This document shows, piece after piece, positions 1-10,494 of a DNA stretch of 64,000 nucleotides. Source of the DNA: Ahaetulla prasina (Eukaryota; Chordata; Lepidosauria; Squamata; Colubridae); assembly GCF_028640845.1 (NCBI RefSeq), contig NC_080546.1, positions 17,891,020-17,955,019 of the forward strand, written 5' to 3'. The notes under the pieces were generated by a model, which saw only the letters and a list, made by a program, of their open reading frames with translations, was not told the DNA's origin and made no database searches. The first letter of the stretch is position 1. Each line of letters begins with the position of its first letter. A program made the position numbers and the translations under genes.

Positions 1-546
1 TATTTAGAGATAATATTTGTTTATCAAGAAAGGAGCTGCCAGTGTCTGGAAAGCTTTATATCAGTAAAATAAACACGAAGTGCTAGCAAACGAAATGTTA
101 CTGAAATGCGGCATTTATTTTCTGTATCGAATTTTTAATTTCATTTCCCCATTTCGTAAGGGAAAAACCAATACAAGCGTGACAGTGAAGAGGAATGGGA
201 AATCCCAGAACATTCTGCGCTACTCCTGATATCTAATCTTTGTATCGTCCTCTTCCTCCCCCCTCCCCTCACAGAGTGAAATGTTGGTACCAATCAAATA
301 TGACACAATAGTGTAAATTAGTCTGCTTTCCACCACCGTCCCTTTCACCTGGTAGTTGTTATAAAGGTGGGCTTAGCCACCAGGTAATTTCTAGTTTGCT
401 ACCGTGATCCAGGACATCGGAGGTGGAGCATTTTGATTAACGAAGCCTAATGCCGATCAGTAACAATAATAAAGTTGGTTAGCTATTTAAAAAGCTAAAA
501 CCAATCCATTTACCACATGGGAAAATAGATTTGTAATAACTACTTT
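1..546. other. no feature recognised
   Basis: I see no recognisable repeat, gene or RNA in this stretch. It is ordinary AT-rich non-coding sequence. Confidence 0.5.
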
Positions 547-953
547 CAGGGGTGGGCTTCAAAAATTTTAGCAAGGGGTTCTCTGCCTGGTTGCTGGGTG
601 GGCGTGGCCATGGTGGGTGCGACCTAGTCGGCCTCCTGCACCATGGTGGGTGGGGCGTTTTTGCCCTCCTCGGGCTCCAGAAGCTTTCCTCGAGCCTCCG
701 GAGGGCAAAAACAGCCTCCTCAGGCTCTGGAGGCTCTCTTCCCAAACTTCCGTAGGCCTGTTTTCGCCCTCCCCAAGCCTCCGCACATGCCCTGCAGTTA
801 CTTACTTCCAAAACGGGCCGCGTGGGGACTCCTGGGAGGGGTGGGGCAGGGTGGGTGGGGCCAGCCAGGAGTGGGATTGGGGGTTCTCCGAACTGCACAG
901 AATCTTAGCTAGAGTTTTTCCCGAACCCCTGCGAACCCCCAGCAGCCCAACCG
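547..953. mobile_element. GC-rich hAT-type MITE (probable)
   Basis: The left end CAGGGGTGGGCTTC matches the ends of the hAT-like MITEs elsewhere in the window, and the interior has their GGGCGTGG blocks and an inner 'ggttctccgaact' segment. The right end is eroded. Flanking 8-mers ACTACTTT and ACTACCGT match at 6 of 8 positions. The GC-rich interior creates several open frames on both strands with no domain, so they are not genes. Confidence 0.55.
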
Positions 954-1674
954 ACTACCGTCAACTTTAACCTATATAAACATATTTTCAAAATGGTTAC
1001 TGAACTGATTCTGCCTGAAATGTTCCCCAAATGTTAAGATGAATATCACAGTATATACATAATTATGTTGGATTTGCAAGTTACCCTAAAGTTAATATGA
1101 TTTATTTGATTTGGTTTGACCTGTTGTGAAAATCCAGTCTTTCTTTTTTGGAAACCATGGTTTCTGGCTTAACATGTATGTGAATCTGGCCAGTTATGCC
1201 TGCTTCTTTTTATCTTTCTTGCGTACACACAATCATACGCCATATTTTTAGGTAACCGCAACTTCTGGTTTAATTAATCCTGTTGCCTGCAACTTAGGGA
1301 AAATCATAACAATAGTAAAATATTTTGATACCACAAACTAATATATATTCAGTATTAAACAACAGCAGCAGCAACAACAACATGTAACTTGAATATTTTC
1401 TACTGTTTTGCAAAGTTTGATCTCAATTTTGCTCATCTGGTAAATTCAGAGAGTGATCTTTAACTCCAGTCCTCGCTGGGATAGTGAAGGTTTTTATACA
1501 TCCTATCAGGAGAGAACAAGATTGGAGAAGGCTGATATTAAAAATGTAGGCTCTTTAATGATGGGAAGGAAAACTTCATATTTTGTATTGGCATGATTTC
1601 CAAAATCGTAAAGGCGGGCTACCAGTATGAAAAGGTTGCCTTTGACAAGAAAGAATAGAGATTGAAAGAAGAGC
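954..1674. other. no feature recognised
   Basis: AT-rich sequence with no identified repeat apart from a short CAG/CAA run near 1360-1382. Confidence 0.5.
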
Positions 1675-1890
1675 AGTTTTGGTGTAGGTGTTAAGGATCT
1701 GGCCTAGAAAACAGGAGTCTGTGAGTTCTAGTCTTGCCTGAGGCATGAAAGGCAACTGAGTGACTTTAGGCCAGTCAGTCCAGCTCACCTCGCAGGATAT
1801 TGTGGAGAAAATAGGAGGAAGGAGTATTATATATGTTCATTGCCTTGAGTTATTTATAAAAATAGTAAAGGTGTGATAAAACAATCTAAT
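1675..1890 (+). mobile_element. tRNA-derived SINE (Sauria/Squam type)
   Basis: The 5' part resembles a tRNA: an A-box-like 'ggtgtaggtgttaagg' and a B-box-like 'gagttctagtcttgcc'. It is followed by the body typical of squamate SINEs and an A/T-rich end near 1850-1880. A short AAAC repeat follows at about 1891-1912. The same family occurs on the other strand at 6715-7285. RNA polymerase III would transcribe such an element, with mobilisation by LINE proteins (family knowledge). Confidence 0.75.
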
Positions 1891-2447
1891 TGACAAACAA
1901 ACAAACAAACCTAGAAAATGAAATTAACAAAAAAAGGAGTTGAAATCAGCCACATGTAAGAAAAGGGAGTGTCATTTCTGTTTTATGCCCATATTGATCC
2001 TTAGCCAAAGATGGGAACATTAAAAAACAAAAAACAAATAAGAGCCACTGGAGCTTTGTGAAGATCCTGGGAATGGTCCAGTCAGATCATAGCTGATCAC
2101 AAACGCACTTCCTCTTTTCATTCTGCAATCATTAATGGAGGGTGAACCCTGAAGAATTATTTCTAGGTTCACATTGTTGGGACAATGTGATTGTGCAGTG
2201 CCCCTTAGTGGCTTTTTGAGGACATGATCCCAATTTTGTTTACCGGCAAAGCCAAATGAAAAGATACGTTTTGCCTGGGACAAGAAGATCATGCTGTGTT
2301 TGAAATGCCATATACTCTCTTGGTGAGGAAGGGATTCTTCAGACCCTTGAACCATTTGTGTTATGTTTCTTCCAAAAGATCCATTGATTTTGTCTAAGAA
2401 TTCCTAGGTCTAGGGGTGACATCATAGGAGTCTACGGACTAGGGGTG
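1891..2447. other. no feature recognised
   Basis: Apart from the AAAC run at the start, I see no repeat or gene here. Confidence 0.45.
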
Positions 2448-3185
2448 TCAGTGACATCATAGCAGCCTTCCAATATCTGAGGGGCTGTTATTTATTTATT
2501 TAGTTTGTCAAACATGTCAAACATGTATGAGATAACAGATATAAGTATAAACATGGCTATGAATACAGGAAATGGGTATGAATAAATGGACAGGGAAAGT
2601 AAGCATGTTGGTGTGCTTATGCATGCCCCTTACAGACCTCTTAGGAATGGGGTGGGGTCAACAGTCTCAGGTTAAAGTTATGGGAGTTTGGGGATGTAAC
2701 TACAGAGTCAGGTAGTGCTTTCCAGGCATTGACCACTCTGTTGCTGAAGTCGTATTTTCTGAAATCGAGTTTGGAGCGGTTAACCTTGAGTTGCTCATGT
2801 ATTATTGCGTTGAAGCTGAAGAAGTTATTGACACGTAGGATGTTGTAGCAGATAATTTTATGTACGATGCTAAGGTCAGGCTGTAGGCAGTATAGTTCTA
2901 GATTGTCCAAGCCCAAAATTTCAAGCCTGGTGGATAATTGTATTTTATCTTGGCTGTAAACCGCCCTGAGTCCTTATTATTATTATTGTGAGCAGAGAAG
3001 CGGAGTAATCTTCTCGTGAAATACCTCTGGACTCGCTCAATTTTGTAGTAATGTCTGATATGCAGTGCAGACCAATTCTCCAAAGCACCTGAGTCCAGGT
3101 CAAGAAGTGACAGATGGAAGATTATCAAAGAGAAATACAACTAATTAATTAAGGAGTTAATTAAGAAAATAAGGAGAAATTTCCT
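2448..3185 (+). mobile_element. CR1 LINE 3' fragment, split by another LINE
   Basis: Positions 2448-2486 ('gacatcatagcagccttccaatatctgaggggctg') and 3074-3185 ('ttctccaaagcacctgag...') match consecutive parts of the CR1 3' region seen intact at 42,855-43,415. The two parts are separated by the minus-strand LINE at 2487-3073, so that LINE inserted into this CR1 copy. Confidence 0.7.
2487..3073 (-). mobile_element. CR1-superfamily LINE, 3' end of reverse transcriptase ORF
   Basis: On the minus strand, 2641-2916 encodes the C-terminal end of a non-LTR retrotransposon ORF2 (GLDNLELYCLQPDLSIVHKI, then RSKLDFRKYDFSNRVVNAW). The same family occurs at 23,345-23,870 and 44,750-45,650. The 3' tail is TTTA-rich. 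A short plus-strand L2-like tail ('taaaccgccctgagtcctta' plus TTA repeats) lies inside at about 2936-2990 and interrupts the frame. Confidence 0.8.
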
Positions 3186-4164
3186 GTTTGTGCTTTGAAA
3201 ATGTTCGAACTTTTGCATACAGCTAACACTGTCTATTAGCTAAGATTTTGAAAGATTTGCAGTAAATGTTCGTTGCTGATCCTGGTTCTTCAACCACCTG
3301 ACAAAGTAGGTCTGAAACAGTTTTGCTCAACGGGCAGCAATTAATACTTTCAAAAAGTCAGTTTCTGTGGTTTTCTTCTTCGCTCTTTTTTCTGATTCTG
3401 AGCCACTATTCGGTGATTCTGAAAAACAGATTTGAAAAGTACAGCAGGAGATGTTGATTGTCAACATACACAAATGCAAATCAAGCTAGGACTTAGTTTC
3501 CGAGTAGGACATATTTTCGGGGGAAACACAGTAGTTTCACAGTTGTCTAATTCAAGGCCAGAAAAAGTGGGTGATTTCATATCCGGTTCCCATCATGTGT
3601 CTTTAAAATATTGGTGAGTTATGTGTATATTAATTGTACTCTCAAACTGATCCTTTCAGTGTTGTTCTGCTGCTCTTTTCAATGATTGGTAGTTTTTTGT
3701 GCCTACCTGGCGAGCAGCAGAAAGGAGCTGGTTTTACTTCCTACTTCCCTTCATCTTCTCTTGTATGCGTGCTTGAGTGCAAGTGGAAAGGTCTTGTGCG
3801 CGCAGCCAGTCGTTCTAAATGGCTCCATGTCCAGCAATAGAAATTGGGGCAATTTTCAAAATGGTACCCTGTGAAATATACAATTTATTTTAGCACTTTG
3901 GTGGAGAATGAGCTATTTGAAGAAATGAGCATTTCTGCATTTGATTTGTTAGAATGCGTAAGCAGAACTTCAGTTTTCGTGGAAATGCTGGAAGGTTGTT
4001 GCCCTTTCAGCTGTTTAGGAGCACTTAAGGAAGTCTGGCGGAGCAGCTGTAGTTTGTCTTCACTGTTAAGATATTCTAAGAGAAAAGTTAAATGTGTGCT
4101 ATTTTGTTATGGAATTGCTTGAGGCACAAATTTTGATCTATTTCTGGAAGACCGAAAAAACCTA
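3186..4164. other. no feature recognised
   Basis: No repeat family or coding signature recognised. Short open frames here have no domain and no similarity to each other. Confidence 0.45.
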
Positions 4165-4404
4165 CCTTATTTTTCGGAGTATAAGACGCACCTTAGTTTT
4201 TGGGGAGGAAAATAAGAAAAAAGCTGATTGGCAGGTAGATCGGCCTCCAGGAATACCCCCAATCAGCTGTTCCCAGAGGTGAATTTTAGCAACAGGTTCC
4301 TTGGTTTGTGAGCTCTGTGCCTTGCTTTCTTGGCCTTTTTTTTCTGCCTCTGAAACTTCTGAAACTCCATTTCAGAAAAAACTTTTTTTCCTGATTCTGA
4401 AAGT

Positions 4405-4530
4405 CTCTGAAACAGCTTCAGAAAAAAAGCCTCTGAAGCTCTGTTTGGGGGTTTCTTTTCTGAAGCTCTGTTTGGAGGCTTTTTTTCTGAACTCTGTTTG
4501 GGGGCTTCTTTTCTGAAGCTTCTTTTCTGA
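4405..4530. repeat. imperfect tandem repeat, about 28 bp
   Basis: Repeated units of the form 'tctgaagctctgtttggggg' plus a pyrimidine-rich spacer, at least four imperfect copies, inside the MITE at 4165-5008. Confidence 0.7.
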
Positions 4531-4630
4531 TGCTTTTTTCACCCTCTGAAACCTCTGTTTGAGAAGCTGGGCAGGGCTACGTTCGAAGTATAAGACCCAC
4601 CCAGATTTTCCCCTCTTTTTTGGGGAAAAA

Positions 4631-4990
4631 AAGGATGCAGTGGCTCAGGGGCTAGGACGTTGAGCTTGTTGATCAAAAGGTCAGCAGCTCAGCGGTTTGA
4701 ATCCCTAGAGCTGCCGTGTAACGGGATGAGCTCCCGTTACTTGTCCCAGCTTCTGCCAACCTAGCAGTTTCGAAAGCACGTAAAAATGCAAGTAGAAAAA
4801 ATAGGGACCACCTTTGGTGGGAAGGTAACAGCGTTTCGTGTGCCTTTGGCGTTGAGTCATGCTGGCCACATGATCACGGAGACATCTTCGGACAGTGCTG
4901 GCTCTTTGGCTTTGAAACGGAGATGAGCACTGCCCCCTAGAGTCGGCAACGACTAGCATGTATGTGTGAGGGGAACCTTTACCTTTTTAT
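4631..4990 (+). mobile_element. tRNA-derived SINE (Sauria type), near full length
   Basis: The tRNA-like head has an A box (4641-4652) and B box (4694-4704). A body with 'gagctcccgttacttgtccc' and 'gggaaggtaacag' follows, and the tail is the characteristic 'ggggaacctttaccttttt'. Family knowledge: these SINEs are mobilised by Bov-B-type LINEs. A second copy, split by a solo LTR, is at 60,085-61,020. Confidence 0.85.
4641..4704 (+). promoter_or_regulatory. internal RNA polymerase III promoter of SINE (A and B boxes)
   Basis: The A-box-like TGGCTCAGGGGC (4641-4652) and B-box-like GGTTTGAATCC (4694-4704, consensus GGTTCGAATCC with one change) have the spacing expected of a tRNA-derived SINE head. 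Confidence 0.65.
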
Positions 4991-5008
4991 ACTCTGAAAA
5001 ATACGCTG

Positions 5009-6498
5009 CTCCTCATTGAAAGGTAAATGCCACAGTTCCAAGGATTTTATTGCTAGTTGAAAGCAGGATTCCTCTGGTCCAAAAAATGTACAGGTTGCGC
5101 CTTCAGAAATATATATTCAACAATTCAAAGTCTCCAGTCGGCCTGAAGATTCTCTACAAGTTATCAGCACATTGTAAAATGATGGAAAGGAAACACTCAT
5201 ATTAACTATTAATTACAATCCATGATGTTGTCCGTTCATATTTGGTTTTTTAAAATAACATGTTATTAATTTATTTACAAAATTTAATTAATTAATTTGT
5301 AACATTTTATTAATGTATTTACAAGTAAAATCTGGGAAAAAAAGAGATATTCCAACTTCCAACTTTCATTTCTGCAAGTATATACAATTTTAGTCACCTA
5401 TCACTTTCTCTTAAAGTACAATCAAATGATGTTTTCTTCCAATAATCAATTTTTTAGCTATAAAAAAAATCTATAAAGTTTTATTTTTTGTCATTTCAGT
5501 CTTGGTGTCAGAAAATGTCCCATTAAGGTTCACCAGAAATAGCAACACATTTATGTTGAGAGAGAGAGAGAGAGAGGAAGTGGAAGTTAACTATGGGATT
5601 TTTCAGCTCTAAAAATAAAAATATCCTAACTAGCGCTTGATTAAGATGTGAGATAGATCTGTATTCTTCCCTGATCTCTTTCAGAAAGCAAAATGTTTTG
5701 GGGATGCATTCTTTGGAAGGAGGAGAGCTGGTGGAAATCCCTGCTTTACATATAGGAAGGATCAACTGAAGATGCAACCTTTTGTTATTTCCTGATCTGC
5801 AAGAAATATAAAACTATATAATTTTATATAATAATAAATTATGACTGCAATGATAAAGTAGGATATTAACTACATATAGATATTTCCTCTTACGTTTTAG
5901 TATTTCTTTTAACAGCTATAGTAAGAAAGAATTTTTTCAATGTCAGAAAAGCGGGTTGTCTAGATAATTTTTTTCCGTGGTGACAGCGACACAGTCAAAT
6001 CAATTGAGTGAGAACTGTTCCATTTCTCTGCTGCAAATATGAGTTATCACTAAGATTGATAACTTCCATAAAACATTGCCTGGGGCAATGAAGATAAGCG
6101 ATGATGCCAAGCAGTACAATGTTTGAAAATATGATCTTATGCCAGCCATCGACGAGACAACATAAATATTACAAGGCAATGTTTATGTAAATGTTTAGGA
6201 TTGGGAGTACCAAAAATAATAATAAACAAAAAATCTGGAATTGTTACACATCAAATTCAGTTAAAATCCAATACCTGCAGAGACAAGATTATATCATATA
6301 TTCAAAAACCAACAAAGAAAAAGGAAGAAAAAAAGCTTCATTTGTGACACTTTTCTGTCTGTACTGTAGGTGACACTATATAATTAGAGATGTGATATGT
6401 CTTATTTTGTAAGACAGTTATACCATTTATTGAGATTTAAGATGTCAATCAACAGAAAACATGGTTAAGGCTGGCTCCCCTGATTATATAGAATTTTT
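5009..6498. other. no feature recognised
   Basis: AT-rich sequence. It holds a GA dinucleotide run at about 5558-5576 and nothing else I can name. Confidence 0.45.
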
Positions 6499-6554
6499 TG
6501 TATGTATGTATGTATGTATGTATGTATGTATGTATGTATGTATGTATGTATGTA
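6499..6554. repeat. (TATG)n microsatellite
   Basis: About 13 uninterrupted TATG tetranucleotides. Confidence 0.95.
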
Positions 6555-6714
6555 GAAACCTGTTTTAGGTAGCTGCGGAAGAATGTCAAACATTCTTCAT
6601 AGAAATTAACCCTTTTGATGCAATTGTCTATAAAACATATAATGATAGTTTTTTGGGGAAAAACTCCTTCTCCCTAGAATACTATTCTGTGGGGATTTAT
6701 TTTTTTTACTCTTC

Positions 6715-7285
6715 CATGAATTCTTGGAGATTGCCTGGACAAGTCTGCTTAGGCAAGGTTTTTGAGAAGTGGTTTGCCATTGCCTCCTTCCTAGGGCTGA
6801 GAGTAGACGTCTAGGTTAGGGGTGTAAAACTCAAGGCCTGTGGGCCAGAACTGGTTCGCGGGGTGCTTAAATCTGGCTCGCGGGGCCAGCCTGGAAATAG
6901 CAAAGGATCAGCCCGTGGTGCCTCTGGCAGCCAAAATGGGGCCGGGGGCCATGCGCGGCTGTGTTGTGCAGCATTATCCACCTGGATGGTCTCCTGCAGT
7001 GCTTTGCTGGCCAAAACAGGGCACAGGGTATGTGTGCGTGGCCTCCCTGTGCCCCATTTTGCCTGGCAGAGGGCTGCAGGACGCCATCCAGGCTGACTCC
7101 CCCACTTCTAGGCCAGCCTGTGGAAGAGAACTACAATGCTAATCCGGCTGTCGAAGAAATCCTGTCTGACACACCTAGTCTAGGTCAAAGTCACCCAGTT
7201 GGCTTTGTGCCTAGGGTGGGACTAAAACTCCTGGTCTCCTGTTTTATAGCCTGATGCCTTAACCACTATACCAAACTGGCTCTCA
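6715..7285 (-). mobile_element. tRNA-derived SINE on the minus strand, split by a MITE
   Basis: The 5' head at 7178-7285 reads on the minus strand as 'tttggtatagtggttaaggc' (A-box region) and 'gttttagtccc' (B-box region). The 3' half is 6715-6816. The halves are separated by the hAT MITE at 6817-7177 with an exact 8-bp duplication. Confidence 0.75.
6817..7177. mobile_element. hAT-type MITE inside a SINE
   Basis: Flanked by an exact 8-bp target duplication GTCTAGGT (6809-6816 and 7178-7185). The ends are TAGGGGTGTAAAACTC and ...TCTGACACACCTA, a degenerate inverted pair related to the CAGNGGTGTCAAACTC family (see 30,302-30,435). Several overlapping GC-rich open frames lie inside and carry no domain. 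Confidence 0.85.
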
Positions 7286-7439
7286 ACTATATTGTAGTTT
7301 ATACAATATAATAAATGTATATTTAGATCTTGTTTTTCTCAGAAGGGACAATTGTAAAGGAGCCAGCACAATTTCGTGAAAGTTATAAGCAGCAAAAATG
7401 AACTTCTTGTGTGAGCACAACCAGTTCTTAATAATATCA
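7286..7439. other. no feature recognised
   Basis: Short AT-rich segment between the SINE and the R4-like LINE. Confidence 0.4.
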
Positions 7440-8620
7440 TCATCTGTCAATTGCGAAAGGCAGCTGTACTTGGAACAGATTATATCCTGTGACGATAGCT
7501 TTGCACCATCAAACAACAACAACTGCCTATCTCAGGTCCTTCAGAAGGACCCAATAGGTGGATAAAAATGCCAAATCCAGTCTAAACATCTGGCTGACTA
7601 TGTGATAAACTATAATTTATACAAAGACAGAATTGAGAAGAGAGCAACAGACAGTAAATGCTGCCTCTGCTAAGATGAAGAAAGAGTGGACCACCTGGCT
7701 AGTTGCTGTAAGAAGATTGCATAGATTGACTACAAACCAAGACATGACAAAGTAGTAACAATGGTGCATTGGAATATCTGCAAGAAATACCATTTATCTA
7801 CAAACAAGAACTGGGACCCAAAAATTGACAAATTAATAGAAAATGGATTTTTGAATTTAAACAACAAAGTACCTGACACGTAATACCATAGACATAACAG
7901 TTGTCAATGAAAAAAGACCCCCAAACATGGTGAATGTTGCAGTAACTGGAGACAGCAGAAGAGAAGAGAAAGAACTGGAGGAAGTCACAAAATCCAAAGC
8001 CCTACAAATAGAGGTAGAACGACTGTGGTAAAAGAAAGCAAAAATAGGACCAGTAGCATTTGTGCCTTCTTGAATGCAATCCCAAAACATCTGTAGCACC
8101 AGTTGAACACCATCGTCATTGACAAAATTTCCATGAGTGAATTACAAAATGTAGCTTTCCTTGGAACAGCTTACATCCTTCAGTGATACTGTGTTTTCCC
8201 CAAAATAAGACCCTGTCTTATATATTTTTGAACCCCAAAATAAGCGCTTGGCCTTATTTTTGGGAAGGTCTTATTATTTTGGGGTGTGTGGAGCAAGATG
8301 GGGCTCCTCTTGCCATCTTACCTGATTTCCAGCTCTATCTCCCTAACCCTAACCAGAGGAAATGGCGGGGACCGGCTGCGCATGTGTTTAAATATTTTCG
8401 GGGAGGGCTTATTTTCGGGGGGGACTTATTTTAGTGCATGCGCTCAAAAACCTGATTGGGCTTATTATCAGGGATGTCTTATTTTCGGGGAAACAGGGTA
8501 CCTAACACACCACCAAACATTTACTATCCCAGATCCTTGGGAAGGACTTGATGGGTGGACAAAAATGCCAAATCCAGTCTAAACATCTGGCCGAATGCAT
8601 GGCCAACCATAGCAATTCAT
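7440..8620 (+). mobile_element. R4/Dong-like LINE remnant, rearranged
   Basis: A 3' end ('gtggataaaaatgccaaatc' near 7560) is followed by a longer unit from about 7600. That unit encodes, with stops, a degenerate C-terminal ORF of the type seen in RLE-class LINEs (a 'HWNICKKYHL'-like stretch near 7770, a gapped 'VAVTGDSRREEKE'-like stretch near 7940). The same 3' signature ends the unit near 8560-8585. The ORF part and its tail are separated by a TA-flanked MITE. The R4/Dong assignment is from memory of related proteins. Confidence 0.55.
8189..8498. mobile_element. MITE with TA target duplication, inside the R4-like LINE
   Basis: The termini are inverted repeats: CTGTGTTTTCCCCAAAATAA and the reverse complement of the right end, CCCTGTTTCCCCGAAAATAA. 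The element is flanked by TA (8187-8188 and 8499-8500). Removing it restores a continuous LINE 3' region. A TA duplication suggests a Tc1/mariner-type source. A shorter relative is at 39,387-39,521. Confidence 0.8.
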
Positions 8621-8624
8621 TTCA

Positions 8625-8720
8625 CATAGGTACAGTAGCAGTAACAGAGTTGGAAGGGACCTTGGAGGTCATCTAGTCCAACCCCCTGCTCATGCAGGAG
8701 ACCTGTTGTTACTGAAGTCA
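8625..8720 (-). mobile_element. CR1 LINE 3' tail
   Basis: 'cagagttggaagggaccttg' followed by 'gaggtcatctagtccaac' is the reverse complement of the classic CR1 3' end ('ggttggactagatgacct...'). Confidence 0.85.
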
Positions 8721-8759
8721 ACATATGCAATTCCAGCCTGGAGTTAAGAGGTTTGTTAA

Positions 8760-9490
8760 CAGGGCTTGTTATTTATTTATTTATTTTATTTATTAAATTT
8801 TTATACCGCCCTTCTCCCAAAGGACTCAGGGCGGTGTACAGCCAGAAATAAAATACAAGATATGTACAGTTAAAACGAATTAAAACATAGCAAAATTACG
8901 AAAACGGCTGATAATTTAAATTTAAAATATTTAAAATATTAATAAACCCCCAATTTAAAATCAAACTATTATGCCAGTCCCACTTGAATAAATAAGTATG
9001 TTTTTAGCTCACAACGGAAGGTCCGAAGATCAGGCACTTGACGTAGGCCAGGGGGGAGTTCATTCCAGAGCGTCGATGCTCCCACAGAGAAGGCCCTACT
9101 CCTGGGGGCCGCCAGCTGACATTGTTTGGCGGACGGCACCCTGAGGAGACCCTCTCTGTGAGAGCGTACGGGTCGGTGGGAGGCATAGGGTAACAGCAGG
9201 CGGTCTCGTAAGTACCCGGGTCCTAAGCCATGGAGCGCTTTAAAGGTGGTAACCAAAATCTTGAAGCGCACCCGAAAGACCACAGGAAGCCAGTGCAGAC
9301 TACGGAGCAGTGGTGTTACGTGGGAGCCACGCGCGGCTCCCATTACTACTCGCGCAGCCGCATTCTGGACTAACTGCAGCCTCCGGGTGCACCTCAAGGG
9401 CAGCCCCATGTAGAGAGCATTGCAGTAATCCAACCGAGACGTTAGTCTGAAGTAAAGTCGTTGCCAGATCTCCAAGATCCCTGTGATGAA
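8760..9490 (-). mobile_element. L2-like (CR1-superfamily) LINE, 5'-truncated
   Basis: The minus-strand 3' end has a TTTA-rich tail at 8770-8795 and the 3' UTR signature 'taccgcccttctccc' / 'aggactcagggcgg'. Upstream is the C-terminal part of the reverse-transcriptase ORF. Further copies are at 9655-10,200 (+), 10,546-11,019 (-) and 52,745-59,693 (+, split). Confidence 0.85.
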
Positions 9491-9553
9491 AGGGGGACAG
9501 AAAGTTGTGTGTGCCTCAGTGAGTTGCATTAGTTTGAGTGTGAATGAGAACAT
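8969..9553 (-). pseudogene. L2-like LINE ORF2 C-terminal fragment
   Basis: This is an open frame of 194 codons, of which roughly residues 36-194 are LINE-derived. It carries the non-LTR reverse-transcriptase C-terminal signature: LDYCNALYMGLP, then RLQLVQNAAARVV, then LLRSLHWLPV, then KALHGLGPGYLRDRLL, then a tail ending in LKTYLFIQVGLA. The catalytic fingers and palm (YADD box) and the endonuclease are missing, so it cannot work alone. The first ~35 residues read flanking sequence, so the listed start is only the first available codon. The frame is uninterrupted, suggesting a fairly recent insertion. It is a 5'-truncated retrotransposon copy, not a host gene. Confidence 0.8.
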
Positions 9554-9654
9554 TCAAGCTTCTTTGAGAGATTGTAGCATTCTAATTGCCTCATGAAAGC
9601 ATTTAAAGAGCAAGGTGAGAGGCCCCAGATGCCTGTTGCACTAGACTTCAGTGT

Positions 9655-10200
9655 GCACGTGTGACACCTCTTCTGCGGGAGCTGCGTTGGTTGCCAATTT
9701 GCTTCCAGGTGCAATTCAAGGTTCTAGTTGTCACCTTTAAAGCCCTTCATGGCTTCGGACCAGGTTATCTGAGGGACTGTCTCTTGCCGGTCACATCCAC
9801 CCAACCCACTAGAACAGGGAGGCAAGGAATATTGCGGCTCCCATCCCCTAAGAAGCTACTTCTGGAAGGAAGGCCTTCTCCTTGGTGGCTTCCTCCCTCT
9901 GGAACATCATCCCTCCAGAAATGAGATCGGCCCCCACTCTGACACCCTTTTGGAAAGCCCTGAAGATAAGGTTTTGCCAGCGGGCCTGGGGGACCCAGAG
10001 TGGGATGAAAACCATTAAATGGCTGATATGTGTGCTGTCACCAGGGGTGTGTGTATGTGTAGGTCATCGTCATCATCATCATTATTATCTTTTATTATTT
10101 TTATTACTTCCACATTGTGGTTTTATTTTCTGTAAGCTGCCCAGAGTTGCCGTGAGTGAATAGATGGCTAATAGATAAATCCAAATAGATAAATAAATGA
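9655..10200 (+). mobile_element. L2-like LINE 3' end, diverged
   Basis: The plus strand encodes LRELRWLPICFQVQFKVLVV and KALHGFGPGYLRDCLL, homologous to the minus-strand copy at 8760-9490 but more diverged and frameshifted near 9885-9920. It ends in an AT-rich 'gataaataaatga' tail. Confidence 0.8.
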
Positions 10201-10234
10201 ATTCCAGACAGATTATATCAATGCTCAATGCTCC

Positions 10235-10300
10235 CAGTGGTTTATTCATTTATATGCTGCCCATCTCATTGCTCTAAGCAATTCTGGGTGGCTTACAATG
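10235..10300 (-). mobile_element. short LINE 3' tail
   Basis: 'ggtttattcatttatatgct' followed by 'gcccatctcattgctctaag' resembles the reverse complement of a LINE 3' UTR end. It is too short to classify. Confidence 0.45.
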
Positions 10301-10494
10301 TTATAGCTCCTTTATGACATGGTATGTGACATCTAGCTTTATGTCTTAAGCTAGTAGTACTTGCATTTAGTATTTGGTGTAGCCAATTTTCTGCTGAAGC
10401 AACAATGGCAAAGGTGGAACTGAGCTGTGCTGGCAGAAGGAGTGGGGGAAATTTAGTGGTCAGCTATTTTATTGGATGCCACAGTCAATCATTC

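Larger units (their letters stand above)
4165..5008. mobile_element. DNA transposon/MITE with nested SINE
   Basis: The ends are inverted copies of a palindromic motif: 'tatttttcggagtataagac' at about 4169 and 'tatactctgaaaaatacg' at about 4987-5004. A further internal arm 'gaagtataagacccaccc' lies near 4580. A SINE (4631-4990) has inserted near the right end. I could not find a clean target duplication. Confidence 0.6.

Noticed and set aside
479..970. Several 60-139 codon frames on both strands
   Set aside because: Same reason: GC-rich MITE interior, proline/glycine-rich low-complexity products.
4641..4704. tRNA gene
   Set aside because: A and B boxes are present but there is no cloverleaf. 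This is the head of a SINE.
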